Assembly (NCBI GenBank): GCA_964498725.1
Contig: CAZCHS010000024.1
Location: 1 to 34,358, forward strand
DNA length: 34,358 nt
Origin: JAFGTP01 sp964498725
GTDB lineage: Bacteria; Fidelibacterota; UBA2242; JAFGTP01
Direction of reading: 5' to 3'
In this document: piece by piece, positions 23,254 to 31,856 of the stretch
Position numbering within the stretch: position 1 is the first letter of the stretch
Layout: the number at the start of each line of letters is the position of its first letter
Translations under genes and position numbers: made by a program
The notes under the pieces: generated by a model
Seen by the model: the letters and a program-made list of their open reading frames with translations, nothing else
Told to the model about the DNA's origin: nothing
The model's database searches: none

Positions 23254-24552
23254 TTAGTCCTTTAAAATATTATTTTTTTCCTTTTCAGGCAAGATTTCAA
23301 CATCTTTTAGTTTTCTTTCTATCACTCGTGTTCGAACACCGGCTTTATCAATGACATTGCTGGCTTCCTGTAATTTTTTCTTGGTTTTGTCCAGCACGCC
23401 ACCAAACTTACGAAATTCAGTCTTTACAGCTGACAGGAGTTCCCAGACTTCAGAACTTCGTTTTTCAATAGCCAGAGTGCGAAAGCCCATTTGTAAACTG
23501 CTCAGAAAAGCTGCCAGTGTTGTCGGCCCCGTAGGCACCACGCCATAATCCTTTCGCAATTTTTCAAAGAGTTCCTGGTTCTTAAGCACTTCCGCATAGA
23601 TACCTTCCACCGGCAAAAACATGATCGCAAAATTAGTTGTGTAAGGAGGATGAATATATTTCTCCTTTATATCTTTTGCAAAACTCAATATTTTTCGAGC
23701 GAACAGATTTTGTAATGTTACAAATTTATCGCGATTCGTTCCACTGAAATTTAATAATTCCTGATAATCTTCAATGGGAAATTTGGAATCAATGGGAATC
23801 CAAACCTGTTTATTATCCTGCCCTGGTAATCGCAAAGCAAATTCGACAAAATAGTTTCTATCAGGGTCAACTTTGATATTTTTCCCATACTGCTCCGGAG
23901 CGAACATTTCCTGCAGAATATTTTCCAGTTGAATTTCTCCCATGACACCGCGGGTTTTAACATTGGTCAGGATTTTCTTCAAATCCCCGATACCGGTTGC
24001 CAATTGGTGCATTTCTCCCAGCCCTTTATGTACTAATTCCAGGCGTTCACTAACAATCTTAAAGGTTGAGCCCAGTCTGTCCTCAAGGGTTTTATGCAAT
24101 TTCTCATCCACTGTAACGCGCATTTTTTCCAGTTTTTCCGCATTGTCCTTTTGAATTTTTTCCAGATTTTGGGCGATTGTGGTGTTGATCTTTTCCATGC
24201 GTTCTTCATTCATGGCGATCAGTTTATTCAGGTTTTTGACAATATTTTCATATTGCCGATGCTGAATATCCAAAGATTCATTGAGACGTTTTAGTAGGGA
24301 ATCCTGAAAAAGCCGCAGATTTTCACCATTTTCTTTTCGGTTGCTATAAAAATTTTTATTTAACTCATGGCGATTTTCGTAAAATTCTTTGGCTATTTTA
24401 TCTGATAAGGATTGTAATAACGCTTTCATTTGTTCAGTCAGAGAGAGTAGATTGCGCCTGGAGAATCTTCGTAAATAAAATGATATATAGAGTAATAGTC
24501 CGGTGGTCACCACGAGTAAAATTATAATAGCAATCTGGAAATTGAATTCCAT
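23254..24552 (-). CDS. rmuC: RmuC family protein
   Basis: A 432-residue RmuC. An N-terminal membrane segment (about 6-27) leads into a long coiled coil (about 35-190, many K/E/L/N heptads such as LEKIQKDNAEKLEKMRV). The conserved RmuC core follows (about 195-400), with GVMGEIQLENILQEMFAPEQ, VWIPIDSKFP and FAIMFLPVEGIYAEVL. RmuC limits inversions between short inverted repeats in E. coli and is nuclease-like in fold; the biochemical activity is not settled. ATG 24550-24552 has AAGGA about ten bases upstream. It heads the four-gene minus-strand operon and diverges from the DUF4954 gene across a 223-bp AT-rich gap. Confidence 0.92.
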   Translation of the reverse strand: MEFNFQIAIIILLVVTTGLLLYISFYLRRFSRRNLLSLTEQMKALLQSLSDKIAKEFYENRHELNKNFYSNRKENGENLRLFQDSLLKRLNESLDIQHRQYENIVKNLNKLIAMNEERMEKINTTIAQNLEKIQKDNAEKLEKMRVTVDEKLHKTLEDRLGSTFKIVSERLELVHKGLGEMHQLATGIGDLKKILTNVKTRGVMGEIQLENILQEMFAPEQYGKNIKVDPDRNYFVEFALRLPGQDNKQVWIPIDSKFPIEDYQELLNFSGTNRDKFVTLQNLFARKILSFAKDIKEKYIHPPYTTNFAIMFLPVEGIYAEVLKNQELFEKLRKDYGVVPTGPTTLAAFLSSLQMGFRTLAIEKRSSEVWELLSAVKTEFRKFGGVLDKTKKKLQEASNVIDKAGVRTRVIERKLKDVEILPEKEKNNILKD

Positions 24553-24692
24553 TATTAATATTCCTTTATGCTTTGAACAAACAATTTAATCAATAATCTA
24601 TTGTATGTATACTACAAAAAAATTTCTATCTAAAAAATAGTTCATAAAAAAAATCTTAATTATACTCAGTTTAAATAAAAAAATAATATTTT

Positions 24693-24721
24693 TTGACTTT
24701 TATAATTTTCTACGATAAAAT
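24693..24721 (+). promoter_or_regulatory. Sigma70-like promoter for the DUF4954 gene
   Basis: TTGACT (24693-24698) and TAAAAT (24716-24721) are 17 bases apart in a very AT-rich stretch. They lie 54 bp before the start codon. One mismatch to consensus in each hexamer. Confidence 0.6.
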
Positions 24722-24775
24722 GCTAAAGAAATATTATGGCATTAGCAAAATTATTAAATAACTATCGGGGTGATT

Positions 24776-26761
24776 ATGGATGATTACAGAAATTTAACCG
24801 CAGAAGAAATTAAAATTCTCGAAAATAACAAATGTAATTGCGAAAACTGGTTGCAGATTCGGGTCAAAGAAAATTTTTCTCCGGCCAATCTGCACAAAGT
24901 GGAATTTTCCGGTGATATCAAATTAGGCCTGTTTCAAAAAAAGCATAAACTCTGGGGTGGCGTAGAAAAAAAATGCGGAATTTATGATGCCAAATTACAT
25001 AACTGTATTGTTCATGACAATGTCCTGATCAACCAGGTGAGTAATTATATTGCCAACTATGAAATCGGTGCCGATGTGATCATCAATAATGTTGGCATTT
25101 TAGCAGTAAATGGTGAATCCTCTTTTGGCAATGGTCTGGAAGTGGAAGTCCTCAATGAAGCCGGCGGACGTGAGGTTCTGATTTATGATGAATTGACTGC
25201 ACAGATCGCCTATTTGCAGACTTTTTACCGTAATCACACAACAATGATTGAAAATCTTCAGCAATTAATTAAAAAATATTCCAAAGAAAAAAGCAATCGC
25301 TGTGGAGTGATCGGCAGAAATTCACATATTTTAAATACCCGCTCCATTCGCAACTTGGAAATTGGTGAATATGCTGTGATAGAGGATGCTGTTGTCATTG
25401 AGAATGGCACGCTGGTAAGCAAAGAATCAGCGCCCTCAAAAATTGGAGCCGGCGTTTATGCTAAAAATTTTATCTGTCAAAGTGGGTCGGAAATTTCAGA
25501 TGGCGCTGTGGTGAATGACTGTTTCATCGGGCAGGGATGTGAAATATCGAAACAGTTTTCCGCAGAAAATTCTTTATTTTTCGCCAATTGTGGCTGTTTT
25601 CATGGTGAAGCCTGTGCTATTTTTGCTGGTCCTTATACGGTGACTCATCACAAGTCAAGTTTATTGATCGCCGGTTGTTTTTCCTTTTTCAATGCCGGCA
25701 GTGGGTCCAATCAAAGCAATCATATGTACAAACTCGGGCCCTGTCACCAGGGTGTGCTGGAAAGAGGAGCCAAAACCGCCAGTGATTCATATTTGCTTTA
25801 TCCTTTTAAAATCGGGGCTTTTTCGCTGGTAATGGGACGGCATTATAAACACTCGGATATTTCTAATCTGCCCTATTCCTATTTGATCGAAAGCAAGGAC
25901 GAGAGTATTCTGGCGCCGGGAGTAAATTTACGGTCAGTAGGCACAATCCGGGATGCCGGCAAGTGGCCCAATCGCGATAAAAGGACCGATGAAAAGAAAC
26001 TGGACCTGATCAATTTTGATTTGCTCAGTCCTTTTACCGTGGATAAAATGATTAATGGAATTGAGATTTTGAAACAATTGATGGATAAGTGCGGGCCGCG
26101 TTCTGATTTCTATACCTATAATAATGTCAAAATCAGCAATAAGTCCCTGAAGCGCGGACTGAAATTTTATGAAACAGGATTGGTCAAGTTTTTAGGAAAC
26201 ACACTGGTTAAAAGATTGCAGGAACGTGACTTTCAGTCTGAAGAGGAACTTGCAGAAATTTTACAACCGAAAATCTCAGCCGGTCATGGCGATTGGGTTG
26301 ATCTGGGTGGAATGTTCGCGCCGCTGGCGGAAGTTAATCGCCTGGTTGACAGAATATCAGACAGAGATATCAGGGATATGAATGAACTGTCTGCTGATTT
26401 CAATGAAATTCATAACAACTATGACGAATATAAATGGACATGGTTTGTCAAAAACATACAAATTTTTCTGGGTAAATCCATGGATGAAATTTCTCCCGAT
26501 AATCTGGTAGCTTTTATTCAATTATGGCAGGAAACAGTGATAGAACTGGATGATCAGTATCTTGCGGACTGTCTGAAAGAATTTTCTCCCGAGATAATGA
26601 CCGGCTATGGAATCGATGGCAGTGAAAACGAAAAGTTGGCTGATTTTGAAGCTGTCCGAGGCAGTTTTGATACCAATACATTTGTGAAAAAAATTGGAAA
26701 CCATAAGAATACAAAAAAGGAAGCCGGCGATAAGGTCATTGAAAAACTATTGGTGCTGTGA
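24776..26761 (+). CDS. DUF4954 family protein with left-handed beta-helix (hexapeptide) repeats
   Basis: A 661-residue cytoplasmic protein. The middle (about 70-400) shows imperfect hexapeptide repeats with I/V at i and G/A/N turns: VIINNVGILAV, IGEYAVIEDAVVIENGTLV and IGAGVYAKNFI. This is the left-handed beta-helix of sugar-nucleotide transferases. The central block with GCFHGEACAIFAGPYTVTHHKSSLLIAG is typical of DUF4954, a family mostly of the FCB group. The C-terminal third is helical. Its reaction is unknown; acyl- or nucleotidyl-transfer is suggested only by fold. A GTG at 24770 would add two residues but overlaps the CGGGGTG ribosome site, so ATG 24776 is chosen. It converges on a methyltransferase gene with a 22-bp gap. 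Confidence 0.87.
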   Translation: MDDYRNLTAEEIKILENNKCNCENWLQIRVKENFSPANLHKVEFSGDIKLGLFQKKHKLWGGVEKKCGIYDAKLHNCIVHDNVLINQVSNYIANYEIGADVIINNVGILAVNGESSFGNGLEVEVLNEAGGREVLIYDELTAQIAYLQTFYRNHTTMIENLQQLIKKYSKEKSNRCGVIGRNSHILNTRSIRNLEIGEYAVIEDAVVIENGTLVSKESAPSKIGAGVYAKNFICQSGSEISDGAVVNDCFIGQGCEISKQFSAENSLFFANCGCFHGEACAIFAGPYTVTHHKSSLLIAGCFSFFNAGSGSNQSNHMYKLGPCHQGVLERGAKTASDSYLLYPFKIGAFSLVMGRHYKHSDISNLPYSYLIESKDESILAPGVNLRSVGTIRDAGKWPNRDKRTDEKKLDLINFDLLSPFTVDKMINGIEILKQLMDKCGPRSDFYTYNNVKISNKSLKRGLKFYETGLVKFLGNTLVKRLQERDFQSEEELAEILQPKISAGHGDWVDLGGMFAPLAEVNRLVDRISDRDIRDMNELSADFNEIHNNYDEYKWTWFVKNIQIFLGKSMDEISPDNLVAFIQLWQETVIELDDQYLADCLKEFSPEIMTGYGIDGSENEKLADFEAVRGSFDTNTFVKKIGNHKNTKKEAGDKVIEKLLVL

Positions 26762-26783
26762 AAAGATCAAAGGAGTAAGTATA

Positions 26784-27356
26784 CTATTTCTTCTGAACCA
26801 GGAATTGCCGCTGCATAACCGTTTTTCGTTGGTCCAAAATCTCAAACTTTTTATGCAGGAGATTCCTGTTTTCCTCATCATTAGTTGGAAAAACCGGACT
26901 GCCCTGTAACCAGCGCAAAAAGGTGAAATTGTTTTTTGGTGAAAAAGTGATGATTCCCCGGCCCCCGGGCTTCAAAACACGGGATAGTTCATCAATCACA
27001 CCTTCCTTATCAGCAATATATTCCATCAATCCAACTACAAATACAAAATCAAGGGAACCGGATTTTAGCGGCAGGTTTTCAGCGCTGGCGTTGAGCCGGA
27101 CGGAGATGATATGTGAAGAATTTTGCTTTCTCAGCATTTGCAGGCTGCTGTCAATGCTGATGATTGGAACTGGGTTTTCCAGTAGACCCGCTATATTACC
27201 CAGCCCGCTGCCGATGTCAGCAATGCAAAGTCCATTCAGGGAAACCGGTGCCAGCAATTCCCTGACCGCCAGATTTTCCTGCTCCAGAATTCGACCGAAC
27301 AGGCCTTTGGTTCGCAGTTGATAGATTAGCGCTTTAATATTCCAGATATTCACCAT
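26784..27356 (-). CDS. Class I SAM-dependent methyltransferase
   Basis: A 190-residue methyltransferase of the type 11 (UbiE/BioC-like) group. The AdoMet loop is IADIGSGLGN (45-54), the acidic motif II lies in IISIDSSLQML, and motif IV/V regions are LDFVFVVGLMEYI and SRVLKPGGRGIITF. The product ends shortly after the fold, with no extra domain. The substrate cannot be read from the sequence. ATG 27354-27356 has a weak GGGA site; a GTG directly follows. It is flanked by divergent and convergent genes, so it is probably its own transcript. Confidence 0.87.
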   Translation of the reverse strand: MVNIWNIKALIYQLRTKGLFGRILEQENLAVRELLAPVSLNGLCIADIGSGLGNIAGLLENPVPIISIDSSLQMLRKQNSSHIISVRLNASAENLPLKSGSLDFVFVVGLMEYIADKEGVIDELSRVLKPGGRGIITFSPKNNFTFLRWLQGSPVFPTNDEENRNLLHKKFEILDQRKTVMQRQFLVQKK

Positions 27357-27483
27357 AATCCCAAAGTTTCTAAATACTGAATAATCTACGACCTGAATTT
27401 AAAAAAACATAAAAATTTCAAAATAATCCTTCTCTTTGAAATTTATTATCATTTAATTTTATTTAATTATTTTGAGGGATAAA

Positions 27484-28602
27484 ATGGTCGAGATCAGAGA
27501 GATAAATAGATCTAAAGATCTAAAAAAGTTTATAAAATTTCATTTGGAATTGTACAAAGGTAATCAATATTGGGTACCACCACTAATCGTGGATGAATTG
27601 GAAACACTTGATAAGGCAAAAAATGCGGCTTTCCGGATCAGTAAAGCAAAATACTGGCTTGCTTATAAAGACCATAAAATTGTTGGCAGAATTGCTGCCA
27701 TTTATAATAAAAACCATTACAAACGCTGGCAAAAACATCAAATGCGGTTTGGCTGGTTTGATTTTATCAATGATCTTGAAGTTGCTGAAAAATTATTGGC
27801 ACAGGTGGAAGATTGGGCTCGGGAAATGGAAATGGACTCAGTCATCGGCCCCATGGGATTTACGGACATGGACAGGAATGGAATGTTGGTTGAAGGATTT
27901 GACCAGCCCGGAACTTACGCCACAAACTACAATTACGCCTACTATCCGGAAATACTGGAGAAACTGGGATACGAAAAGGATGCCGATTGGGTGGAATTTA
28001 AAATAAAAGCACCTAAAACTGTCCCGCCGCTGATTCCAAAATTAGCAGAAAGAACCATTAAAAAGCACAATTTGCGGGTCGTTGAATTTAAAAAGAGAAA
28101 AGACATTTTGAAGTATGCCGATCAGGTGTTTGATTTGATTATGGAAACTTACCGGATTCTCTACGGATACGTCGATCTGGAGGAGGAACAGATAAAACAA
28201 TACACCAAAAAATATATCAGTTATATCAAGCCCAAATATATTACAGTCGTAGAAAATGAAGCCGGCGAAGTTGTCGGATTTGGCATTACCATGCCTTCCA
28301 TGACCAAAGGTCTGCAAAAAGCCAAAGGCCGTCTTTTCCCTTTTGGTTTGCTGCATATTCTCAATGAAATGAGAAAAACAAAAACCATTGATCTCTACCT
28401 GATTGGTGTAAAACCGGCCTACCAGGGTAAAGGCGTCCCGACAATAATCCTGAACAAAATGGCCCATGATTTTGTGGAAATGGGAATCGAATACGCAGAA
28501 TCCAATCCCGAGCTTGAGGAAAATAAAAATGTTCAGGGGCAGTGGCGGTTTTTTGAGCGTGAACGGCATAAACGGCGTCGGGTATATATTAAAAAATTAT
28601 AA
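27484..28602 (+). CDS. GNAT-like N-acetyltransferase family protein
   Basis: A 372-residue protein of a long GNAT-related family common in the FCB group. A conserved N-terminal half has VPPLIVDELETLD and GPMGFTDMDRNGMLVEGFDQPGT. The C-terminal half contains the acetyl-CoA loop-like VKPAYQGKGVPTIIL (309-323). Substrate unknown. An upstream TTG at 27472 would add four residues and overlap the ribosome site. ATG 27484 is preferred with GAGGG (27475-27479) just upstream. It diverges from the methyltransferase gene over 127 bp. No operon partner is evident: the next gene starts 104 bp on with its own AGGAGG site. Confidence 0.82.
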   Translation: MVEIREINRSKDLKKFIKFHLELYKGNQYWVPPLIVDELETLDKAKNAAFRISKAKYWLAYKDHKIVGRIAAIYNKNHYKRWQKHQMRFGWFDFINDLEVAEKLLAQVEDWAREMEMDSVIGPMGFTDMDRNGMLVEGFDQPGTYATNYNYAYYPEILEKLGYEKDADWVEFKIKAPKTVPPLIPKLAERTIKKHNLRVVEFKKRKDILKYADQVFDLIMETYRILYGYVDLEEEQIKQYTKKYISYIKPKYITVVENEAGEVVGFGITMPSMTKGLQKAKGRLFPFGLLHILNEMRKTKTIDLYLIGVKPAYQGKGVPTIILNKMAHDFVEMGIEYAESNPELEENKNVQGQWRFFERERHKRRRVYIKKL

Positions 28603-28706
28603 AAATTTTTGGTAGATATTTGAAAGTTTAAAAAAAATCTCTAAGATAGATTAATTGATTAAAAAGTGACAGATATAACAATAATTACTTTTGACAGGAG
28701 GAACAG

Positions 28707-29372
28707 ATGACAATAAAACGCTTATTACTCATTTCTTTATTATGTATTTCGCTGGCCGGTGCGCAGAGTTTCAATACTGACAGGTTTGCTATCGGATTGA
28801 AAGTTGGTTCATTGGGCGGCGGCGGTGACTTAACCATGCGGATTATCAATCCCTTGAATGTACGGGTTGGGTCAAGTTTTTTCTCTTTTGCTCCGGACCT
28901 GGGCGAAGCCGGAACCACGGAAGAGTATACCATGGATGCCACCATAAATCTGCAGGCGATTTATACACTGCTGGACTATTATCCCTTTAAAAAAAGCGGG
29001 TTTCATTTGTCAACCGGTTTGTATATCTCAGCCAACACTATGAAATCTGATATTTATCCCCAGAAAACTTATACCATTGGCGGAGATGAATATACACCGG
29101 AAAAACTCGGTGATGTGAGCATGGACCTGAATATGGACGGTACCTGTCCTTATATCGGTTTTGGTTTCGGTAATAGATTAAATGGACGATCCGGATTTGG
29201 AATGACCCTGGATATGGGTGGTTATTACCAGGGAGCACCGGAAGCTAAGATGAGCGCCACCGGTTTGGTGGAACCCACTGCTTCAGCAGACCAGGAAAAA
29301 ATGATTGAAGAAAGCCTGGCGGGTCTGACCTGGTATCCTGTGGTATCTTTTGGCATAAATTATAAATTTTAG
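28707..29372 (+). CDS. Outer-membrane beta-barrel protein
   Basis: A 221-residue exported protein. The signal peptide (1-19, SLAGA-Q) is followed by amphipathic beta strands with glycine-rich starts (FAIGLKVGSLGGGGDLTMRI) and a C-terminal strand FGINYKF with terminal Phe, the outer-membrane assembly signal. The layout suggests an eight-stranded small barrel of OmpW/OmpA-like size; no periplasmic domain is present. AGGAGG stands five bases before the start. The stop overlaps the ribosome site of the following lipoprotein gene, so the two are translationally adjacent and probably act together at the outer membrane. Function unknown. Confidence 0.82.
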   Translation: MTIKRLLLISLLCISLAGAQSFNTDRFAIGLKVGSLGGGGDLTMRIINPLNVRVGSSFFSFAPDLGEAGTTEEYTMDATINLQAIYTLLDYYPFKKSGFHLSTGLYISANTMKSDIYPQKTYTIGGDEYTPEKLGDVSMDLNMDGTCPYIGFGFGNRLNGRSGFGMTLDMGGYYQGAPEAKMSATGLVEPTASADQEKMIEESLAGLTWYPVVSFGINYKF

Positions 29373-29382
29373 GAGGTGAAAA

Positions 29383-31056
29383 GTGAATAGATTTAAATGG
29401 ATAATACTGATTATTTCAATTGTGTTAATGGCCGGTATTCTGGTGAATTGTGATTTTAATAAAATTTCCAATCCCGCTGACGACCTGGAAATACGAGTGA
29501 AAAATATTGCCAGGGAAACCTTTGTTTCTGTGGAAATAATTGACGCCAAAACCAAAGAACAGGTATCCGTACCGGTTGAAGTGGAAATTCGTGGTGATGA
29601 TATGGGGCTGGTGATCAATGAAGTCAATGAGCCCACAACTTTTTTTACAGTGGAAAACGGTATTTTGCTTTTCGCGATTGCCGACGGCATTGTACCAACA
29701 CAGGAAAACCCAATTAAGTTAAATATTTTGTTGCTAGCGGATAATTATATCAATACCAGCCAGCCAGTTCTAGTCTCCGATACAGGTATGAATACCTTTT
29801 CGGCGACAATGACCAATGTGAACAATACACCGGACGGAGTGTCACATAATCAGGAAAATGTTGGTAATGTGGATGCCAATGACGGTATGCCGCAAGCGAC
29901 TGAAGTGCAGTCCGGTGCTGATAATGTCGATGGCGGCGGCGCCGGCATTAAAATTGAAGGCGGCACCAAACTAAAGGATGCCGATGGCAATGCGCTTTCC
30001 GGTAGCGTTGAAGTCGCCGTGACGTATTTTAATCCGAAAAGCGAAGATTCACGGTCTGCCTTTCCCGGGGGCTTTTCAGTGGAACTGGATAATGGTGATG
30101 CCGGTTATTTTGAAACCGCCGGTTTTGTCGCTGTTGATATGACCGTTAATGGCACTGAGGTGGAGCAGTTTGATGGCAATGTTGAAATTGATATTGATAT
30201 TCCCGAAGGTACCATGAATCCTGTAACCGGACAACCGGTAAAAGCCGGCGATGTGGTCCCGATTTACAGCTATGATGAAGATAATGGCATCTGGCATTAC
30301 GAGGGTGATGTGACAGTTCCCGGTGGTGATGGAATAAGTAAATCAGCCGGCGGACACACTGTGACAATTGATAATGTCAAACACCTGTCTTACTGGAATC
30401 TGGATTGGTTTGGCGACAATTCCTGCTATTACGGAGCCACGCTTAATTTTGTCAGCACCAATGGCGCCTTTGATCAGGTACTTGTTCGTATCTATGACGC
30501 AGCTACAGGAGAGATGGTTACATGGTGGTCAGCAGCTAATGTTTATTCCAGTGATCCCTCAATGCATCTCTACCAGGTACCCGGTAATAAACCAGTGATC
30601 GTTAAAGTTTTTAGTCAATATACAGAGGAAGAAATCGGTTCGCTGCAGATCGATGATCTCTGTACAGATGAAGAATATACCGTGGAATTTGCCGATATTT
30701 CCCTGATAACAGTAACAGTCAATGTACAGGTAAAGTGTGATGGAACTGCAGTGATTCCCAATGGCATACCTATTTATGCCATGAAATATGATAGTTGGTC
30801 CTGGCAGAATTTGGGACAGGTTGGCAATGGAGAAGTCAGCGGAACTTTCGTTCCCAATGAATATTATGATTTTGCTTTTCTCTTTGACGGTGAGTGGCAT
30901 TACACGAAAAATTATGCTGATGATATTGTGAAGTACGCCCAGGAAAACGGCATTAATATGGTGAAAAATTCCGACGGTTATCTGCAAATGGATGAAAATA
31001 ACCTGGATATTTCGATATTTTTCAATGATGTCGATGAGATATGTGAAAGTTTTTAA
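29383..31056 (+). CDS. Large surface lipoprotein with beta-sandwich-like repeats
   Basis: A 557-residue protein with a lipoprotein signal peptide (ILVNC, Cys23). It is acidic and rich in N, D, G, T and V, as in secreted FCB surface proteins. A segment at about 185-245 (GIKIEGGTKLKDADGNALSG, then VTYFNPKSEDSRSAFPGGFSVE) resembles the carboxypeptidase-regulatory or cell-surface beta-sandwich regions found in such lipoproteins. The C-terminal half looks like two further beta domains with paired cysteines (e.g. DNSCYYGAT, DDLCTDEE). The start is GTG 29383 with AGGAGGTG directly after the preceding stop. A terminator follows 22 bp after the stop. No enzyme motif is visible; adhesion or substrate binding is a guess. 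Confidence 0.8.
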   Translation: MNRFKWIILIISIVLMAGILVNCDFNKISNPADDLEIRVKNIARETFVSVEIIDAKTKEQVSVPVEVEIRGDDMGLVINEVNEPTTFFTVENGILLFAIADGIVPTQENPIKLNILLLADNYINTSQPVLVSDTGMNTFSATMTNVNNTPDGVSHNQENVGNVDANDGMPQATEVQSGADNVDGGGAGIKIEGGTKLKDADGNALSGSVEVAVTYFNPKSEDSRSAFPGGFSVELDNGDAGYFETAGFVAVDMTVNGTEVEQFDGNVEIDIDIPEGTMNPVTGQPVKAGDVVPIYSYDEDNGIWHYEGDVTVPGGDGISKSAGGHTVTIDNVKHLSYWNLDWFGDNSCYYGATLNFVSTNGAFDQVLVRIYDAATGEMVTWWSAANVYSSDPSMHLYQVPGNKPVIVKVFSQYTEEEIGSLQIDDLCTDEEYTVEFADISLITVTVNVQVKCDGTAVIPNGIPIYAMKYDSWSWQNLGQVGNGEVSGTFVPNEYYDFAFLFDGEWHYTKNYADDIVKYAQENGINMVKNSDGYLQMDENNLDISIFFNDVDEICESF

Positions 31057-31078
31057 TTGAATTTTTTAGATAAAATAG

Positions 31079-31109
31079 AAGCCCGGTTTAATTTGGTAGC
31101 CGGGCTTTT
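31079..31109 (+). terminator. Rho-independent terminator after the barrel-lipoprotein pair
   Basis: AAGCCCGG (31079-31086) pairs with CCGGGCTT (31100-31107) and is followed by TTTT. The A-rich left flank means it may also stop transcripts of the cNMP-binding gene coming from the other side. Confidence 0.88.
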
Positions 31110-31225
31110 GTATTCATAACTGATCTCTTTTTTTGGGACACGGATTTTTATAATATTTACATCGTTGTGAATTCAGTTAATCTGCTTCCTGGCCGCATCA
31201 AAAAATTTTCATTAATGAAATAACA

Positions 31226-31726
31226 TTATTTTGGTGTTTCCACCTGTTTTTTTAATTCAATCAATTCATTATTGGTTCGACGTAATCGCTGCACAATGAT
31301 CTTGGAAAGAGAGTGGAGCATTTTGATGCCGGTTTTGGGTCTGGTGTGCAGCATATCGAGAAAATCCGGCCGGTACAATTCCACCAGGGTTGTGTCTTCG
31401 CAGGCGATAACATCCGCTGACCGCAGGTTTTCATCCAGAAGGGAAATATCACCAAAAAAATTGGTTTCTCCCAGTTCCGCCAGTACAACCGGTTCTTTAT
31501 TGTCTTTTTTTACAATTATTTCTACGGACCCTTCCAATATGATATGCATTCCTAATCCGGGATCACTTTTTCGAAAAATTATCTGGTCGGCCTTATAATT
31601 ATTGACATGGACGATTTTTTTGACTTTTTTCAATTCCCGTTTGGTTAATTCATGAAAAACCGGTGTTTCTGCCAGTAATTTCAGGATTCGCTTATCCAGT
31701 TTGGACATAAATATGTTGAGCCCCAT
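31226..31726 (-). CDS. Stand-alone cyclic-nucleotide-binding domain protein
   Basis: A 166-residue protein consisting of one cNMP-binding domain (about 20-140): the beta-roll with IIFRKSDPGLGMHIILEGSVEI (49-70) and the phosphate-binding-cassette region ELGETNFFGDISLLDENLRSADVIA (84-108). No DNA-binding helix-turn-helix follows; the tail is a short charged coiled coil. The cassette lacks the usual Arg directly after the Gly-Glu, with R98 nearest, so cyclic-nucleotide binding is uncertain. ATG 31724-31726 has GGGAGG upstream. It diverges from the sensor/serpin-tail fusion gene over 130 bp. It probably acts by protein contact rather than as a transcription factor. Confidence 0.85.
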   Translation of the reverse strand: MGLNIFMSKLDKRILKLLAETPVFHELTKRELKKVKKIVHVNNYKADQIIFRKSDPGLGMHIILEGSVEIIVKKDNKEPVVLAELGETNFFGDISLLDENLRSADVIACEDTTLVELYRPDFLDMLHTRPKTGIKMLHSLSKIIVQRLRRTNNELIELKKQVETPK

Positions 31727-31856
31727 ACAACCTCCCTTTCTGATTTATAAAACAAAGTTAAGATATTATTGTGAAAATTCCATATTCAGAAAGATGTTTT
31801 TTCGGATATTGAGATTTTCTTGTTTTTTTGGTCATCTCATTTATTAAATTCTTATT

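Noticed and set aside
31226..31726. CRP/FNR-type transcription factor
   Set aside because: Only the cNMP-binding domain is present; no helix-turn-helix follows before the stop.
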